NCBI GenBank assembly: GCA_964585305.1 | Contig: CAZPDM010000028.1 | Span: 1-44,732 of the forward strand | Reading direction: 5' to 3' | From: CAZPDM01 sp964585305 | GTDB lineage: Bacteria > Planctomycetota > Uabimicrobiia > Uabimicrobiales > JABWCH01 | Length of the DNA: 44,732 nucleotides | Shown here: piece by piece, positions 44,001-44,732 of the stretch | Numbering within the stretch: position 1 is the first letter of the stretch | Layout: the number at the start of each line of letters is the position of its first letter | The notes under the pieces: model-generated | The model's input: only the letters and a program-made list of their open reading frames with translations | Databases searched by the model: none | Told to the model about the DNA's origin: nothing | Translations under genes and position numbers: made by a program

Positions 44001-44459
44001 CCACTACTTGGAGAATTGAAAAAATTATTTTGGGAATATTGGGGACATTTACAAAAAATAGGCAATAAAATTACTCGTGAACAAACTATAAATCAATGGC
44101 AAATTTCTTATTATCAAATTCAAAGTAAGCCAGCATTTTCCTATATCATCGAGTTTTTAAATTTAAGCTATGAATATTATGAGCGAATTCAAAGTTCTAT
44201 TTCTAAATTTACTTGGCAGGCTTTAATTAGTCCTATAAAAAATTTTCTGAATAAAAATGGATTTGAAGTTTTAGAACTTTACCCACAAGAAGTATACAAT
44301 CCCAAATTACATAGTCTTTATTATGATATAGAAGAAAGTCTCCTTTCTCATTCCGAGCCTATAGGAACAATTTTACGAATTAAGCAGCCTGCGATTTTAT
44401 ATCCAAAAGAAAAGCGAATTTGGCAAAAAGGGAAAATACTAATAGCAGCAACTAAATGA
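41079..44459 (+). CDS. Giant helical hypothetical protein with a GrpE-like C-terminus
   Basis: The product has 1126 residues and no signal peptide, TM segment or catalytic motif I can recognise. It is mostly amphipathic helix, rich in Gln, Lys, Ile and Trp, for example EQMLFWKSEIERMLKQSKYL. The last 125 or so residues resemble GrpE, the nucleotide exchange factor of DnaK: a helical part (IIEFLNLSYEYYERI, then LISPIKNFLNKNGFEVLEL) where GrpE has LLPVLDNLERAL and LLDVLEKHGV, followed by a beta-domain pattern NPKLHSLYYDIEES, PIGTILRIKQPAILY and KRIWQKGKILIA, matching GrpE's DP-x-H-EAV, PDGTVLEVLQKGY and RVLRPAMVVV. The first 980 or so residues are unknown. A DnaK/Hsp70-linked role is inferred from this end only. 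It has no strong ribosome site and no operon partner. Confidence 0.7.
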   Translation: MNRTIQISNIDQKENTLSSLLQKEFGTIWQWIYYSISSSMLKINEISLSLELLWIVNAHGKNLEALEQRCIQAEIIHREIWYYTLRFWNSFKTNFSFENQQIQASIKKYENLYSEFIQYISQLPESEIITFCPINSQYFGQTSHFIKLGQELLEECLAMQKYLENSKSNYLSNTITSQIFIKNIGNFSQNINEILQRIKRPYLKQIILPQDCLSMFLQNIYNFSESSLNFLSLFSEAKLWNHIANLMKIIQQYYPKLFEGTQNLAQTHPIFYLPIFPQEISSVEQNFTVFQKNEYGFIPIKWDCKPLKWNKTECQAIQSLVNYYMQHPNENIYTQILSKLEKIPDKINSLIQLFIEVNPDKNLVEWIQEWWEKTYQSANISAMTTLVESFNIQIITIQNINDYSKEKDFIREEFFFGDKEKNVVKKIGWSYQDTVLQKAVYIHIVDSNMKIFVTLQKLEDWLLKTTPEFYIHFRKELQPLQSPKFWYRCREYSNFCDEILFPILSDIISAMDDYIYKKENTENVFSYTQSRNIRCEYEVLLNEMKKSLQQDHWNITIVAGEMPTLEEIQSMPSWEKKWFQYVREKSQLLPQNLANQVPILHHYSPTHLQRYIATENCSTEGNMIYVREIVPPILEQMLFWKSEIERMLKQSKYLESDRHLLKEVSEQISFWSQDIQHYWPEHQEKLIRQLEQCIQSLTNYISHEEISKIQNSLLISKGFPILLPKPNIIGEKYPSLSIPKELAKAKVEYYFSEQEYKTIQKIKKYAFNSRDVEIILSNGQPDKALQLSWQWLNAMKIFLEKFPNLLQSINDVENNNSKEKDNNPLLKKTDIPCQFSELEKLWPNMLSSISPMSAKEFYENFISQNNQQEIPKFELLIKIMQFSDTLSMIFYPEASELQKVSTDIAYFLSDRNISIQPIDLKEVPLETKIIFILHPTEEAVAIGKRRILNYSDEAIVLQGICKSDYEEIRWDSKEPLLGELKKLFWEYWGHLQKIGNKITREQTINQWQISYYQIQSKPAFSYIIEFLNLSYEYYERIQSSISKFTWQALISPIKNFLNKNGFEVLELYPQEVYNPKLHSLYYDIEESLLSHSEPIGTILRIKQPAILYPKEKRIWQKGKILIAATK

Positions 44460-44732
44460 TGATATATCTAGCAAAACCAAGAATCCAAGCATCTCCAAGA
44501 ATAATGCCATCTTAAGTCAATCACACCTTAACTAAAGATCAAGGGACTTGGAAAATTAAACCCCAAGCCTTTTGAATTAGACAAGAACAATCTGAAATAG
44601 ATTGTTAGTTGATTAGTCTAAGAAAGATAGACATCGTACTACATTGTTTACAAGACACCATAGTGTACAAGAACATCATATTTGATAAAGGAATTTCTAT
44701 GGGGGAAAATAAGTAGTTTGTCAGCGAAATAA
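44460..44732. other. Window end without a recognisable gene
   Basis: These 273 bases contain no frame of useful length on either strand and no tRNA or clear hairpin. Base composition is slightly less A+T-rich than the neighbouring gene. It may be decayed coding sequence, but I can identify none. Confidence 0.5.

Noticed and set aside
44460..44732. Possible insertion-sequence end at the window edge
   Set aside because: No long frame, terminal repeat or transposase motif can be seen in the bases available.

Overview
The window is A+T-rich bacterial DNA from a diderm (Gram-negative-type) bacterium. LpxC and an LpxH-type hydrolase point to lipid A synthesis and hence an outer membrane. Multidomain Ser/Thr kinases, a large WD40 STAND ATPase, tandem 'FLP-type' exported proteins that resemble DUF3352, and pilin-like C-terminal modules with a final DGHVEF-type motif all recall Planctomycetota or a related deep PVC lineage. 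That placement is inference; no rRNA or other marker is present. A run of 100 Ns at 40070-40169 shows a scaffolded draft assembly.

Layout. (1) 1-800: a [FeFe]-hydrogenase catalytic-domain remnant broken at both ends. (2) 812-4765 (minus): a 1317-residue DUF4062 / NACHT-like NTPase / WD40 protein. (3) 5023-6672: a secreted propeller-like protein and a PlsC-type acyltransferase. (4) 6768-21276: six same-strand genes, made of four paralogous exported or anchored proteins interleaved with two kinases. One kinase has one TM and an outside TPR domain. The other is a soluble 1137-residue protein with an inactive-looking N-terminal kinase domain, a C-terminal kinase whose activation segment carries a coiled-coil insertion, and a zinc ribbon. 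Two of the four exported proteins end in pilin-like modules. (5) 21369-23180 (minus): a degenerate SIR2-like/TPR protein. (6) 23311-30825 (minus): a tight six-gene Hyf-like operon whose large subunit has lost all Ni-Fe-binding cysteines, so it is an energy-converting-hydrogenase-related (Ehr) complex rather than a hydrogenase. (7) 31037-37584 (minus): lpxC, a phosphodiesterase-type phosphoesterase, a GldF/GldG-like fusion, a coiled-coil/proline-rich protein with a helix-turn-helix-like end, and lpxH. (8) 37748-39656: a transposase scrap, then an overlapping pair of a ParA-type ATPase with a DNA-binding head and a tail-anchored coiled-coil protein, with no ParB. (9) 40015-40351: tandem tRNA-Phe genes behind a consensus promoter and interrupted by the N gap. 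(10) 40480-44459: an OsmC-family protein and a 1126-residue unknown protein whose end looks like GrpE.

Working together. The Hyf-like genes form one membrane complex (two antiporter-like subunits, NuoH-like and HyfE-like subunits, NuoCD-like and ferredoxin-NuoB-like peripheral subunits). The four exported paralogs and the two kinases look like an envelope-facing sensory set, with a kinase whose TPR region faces the same compartment. This is the strongest candidate for an undescribed system here. The other notable items are the kinase activation-loop insertion, the Ni-free hydrogenase-like complex, the GrpE-tailed giant protein and the ParA/tail-anchored pair.
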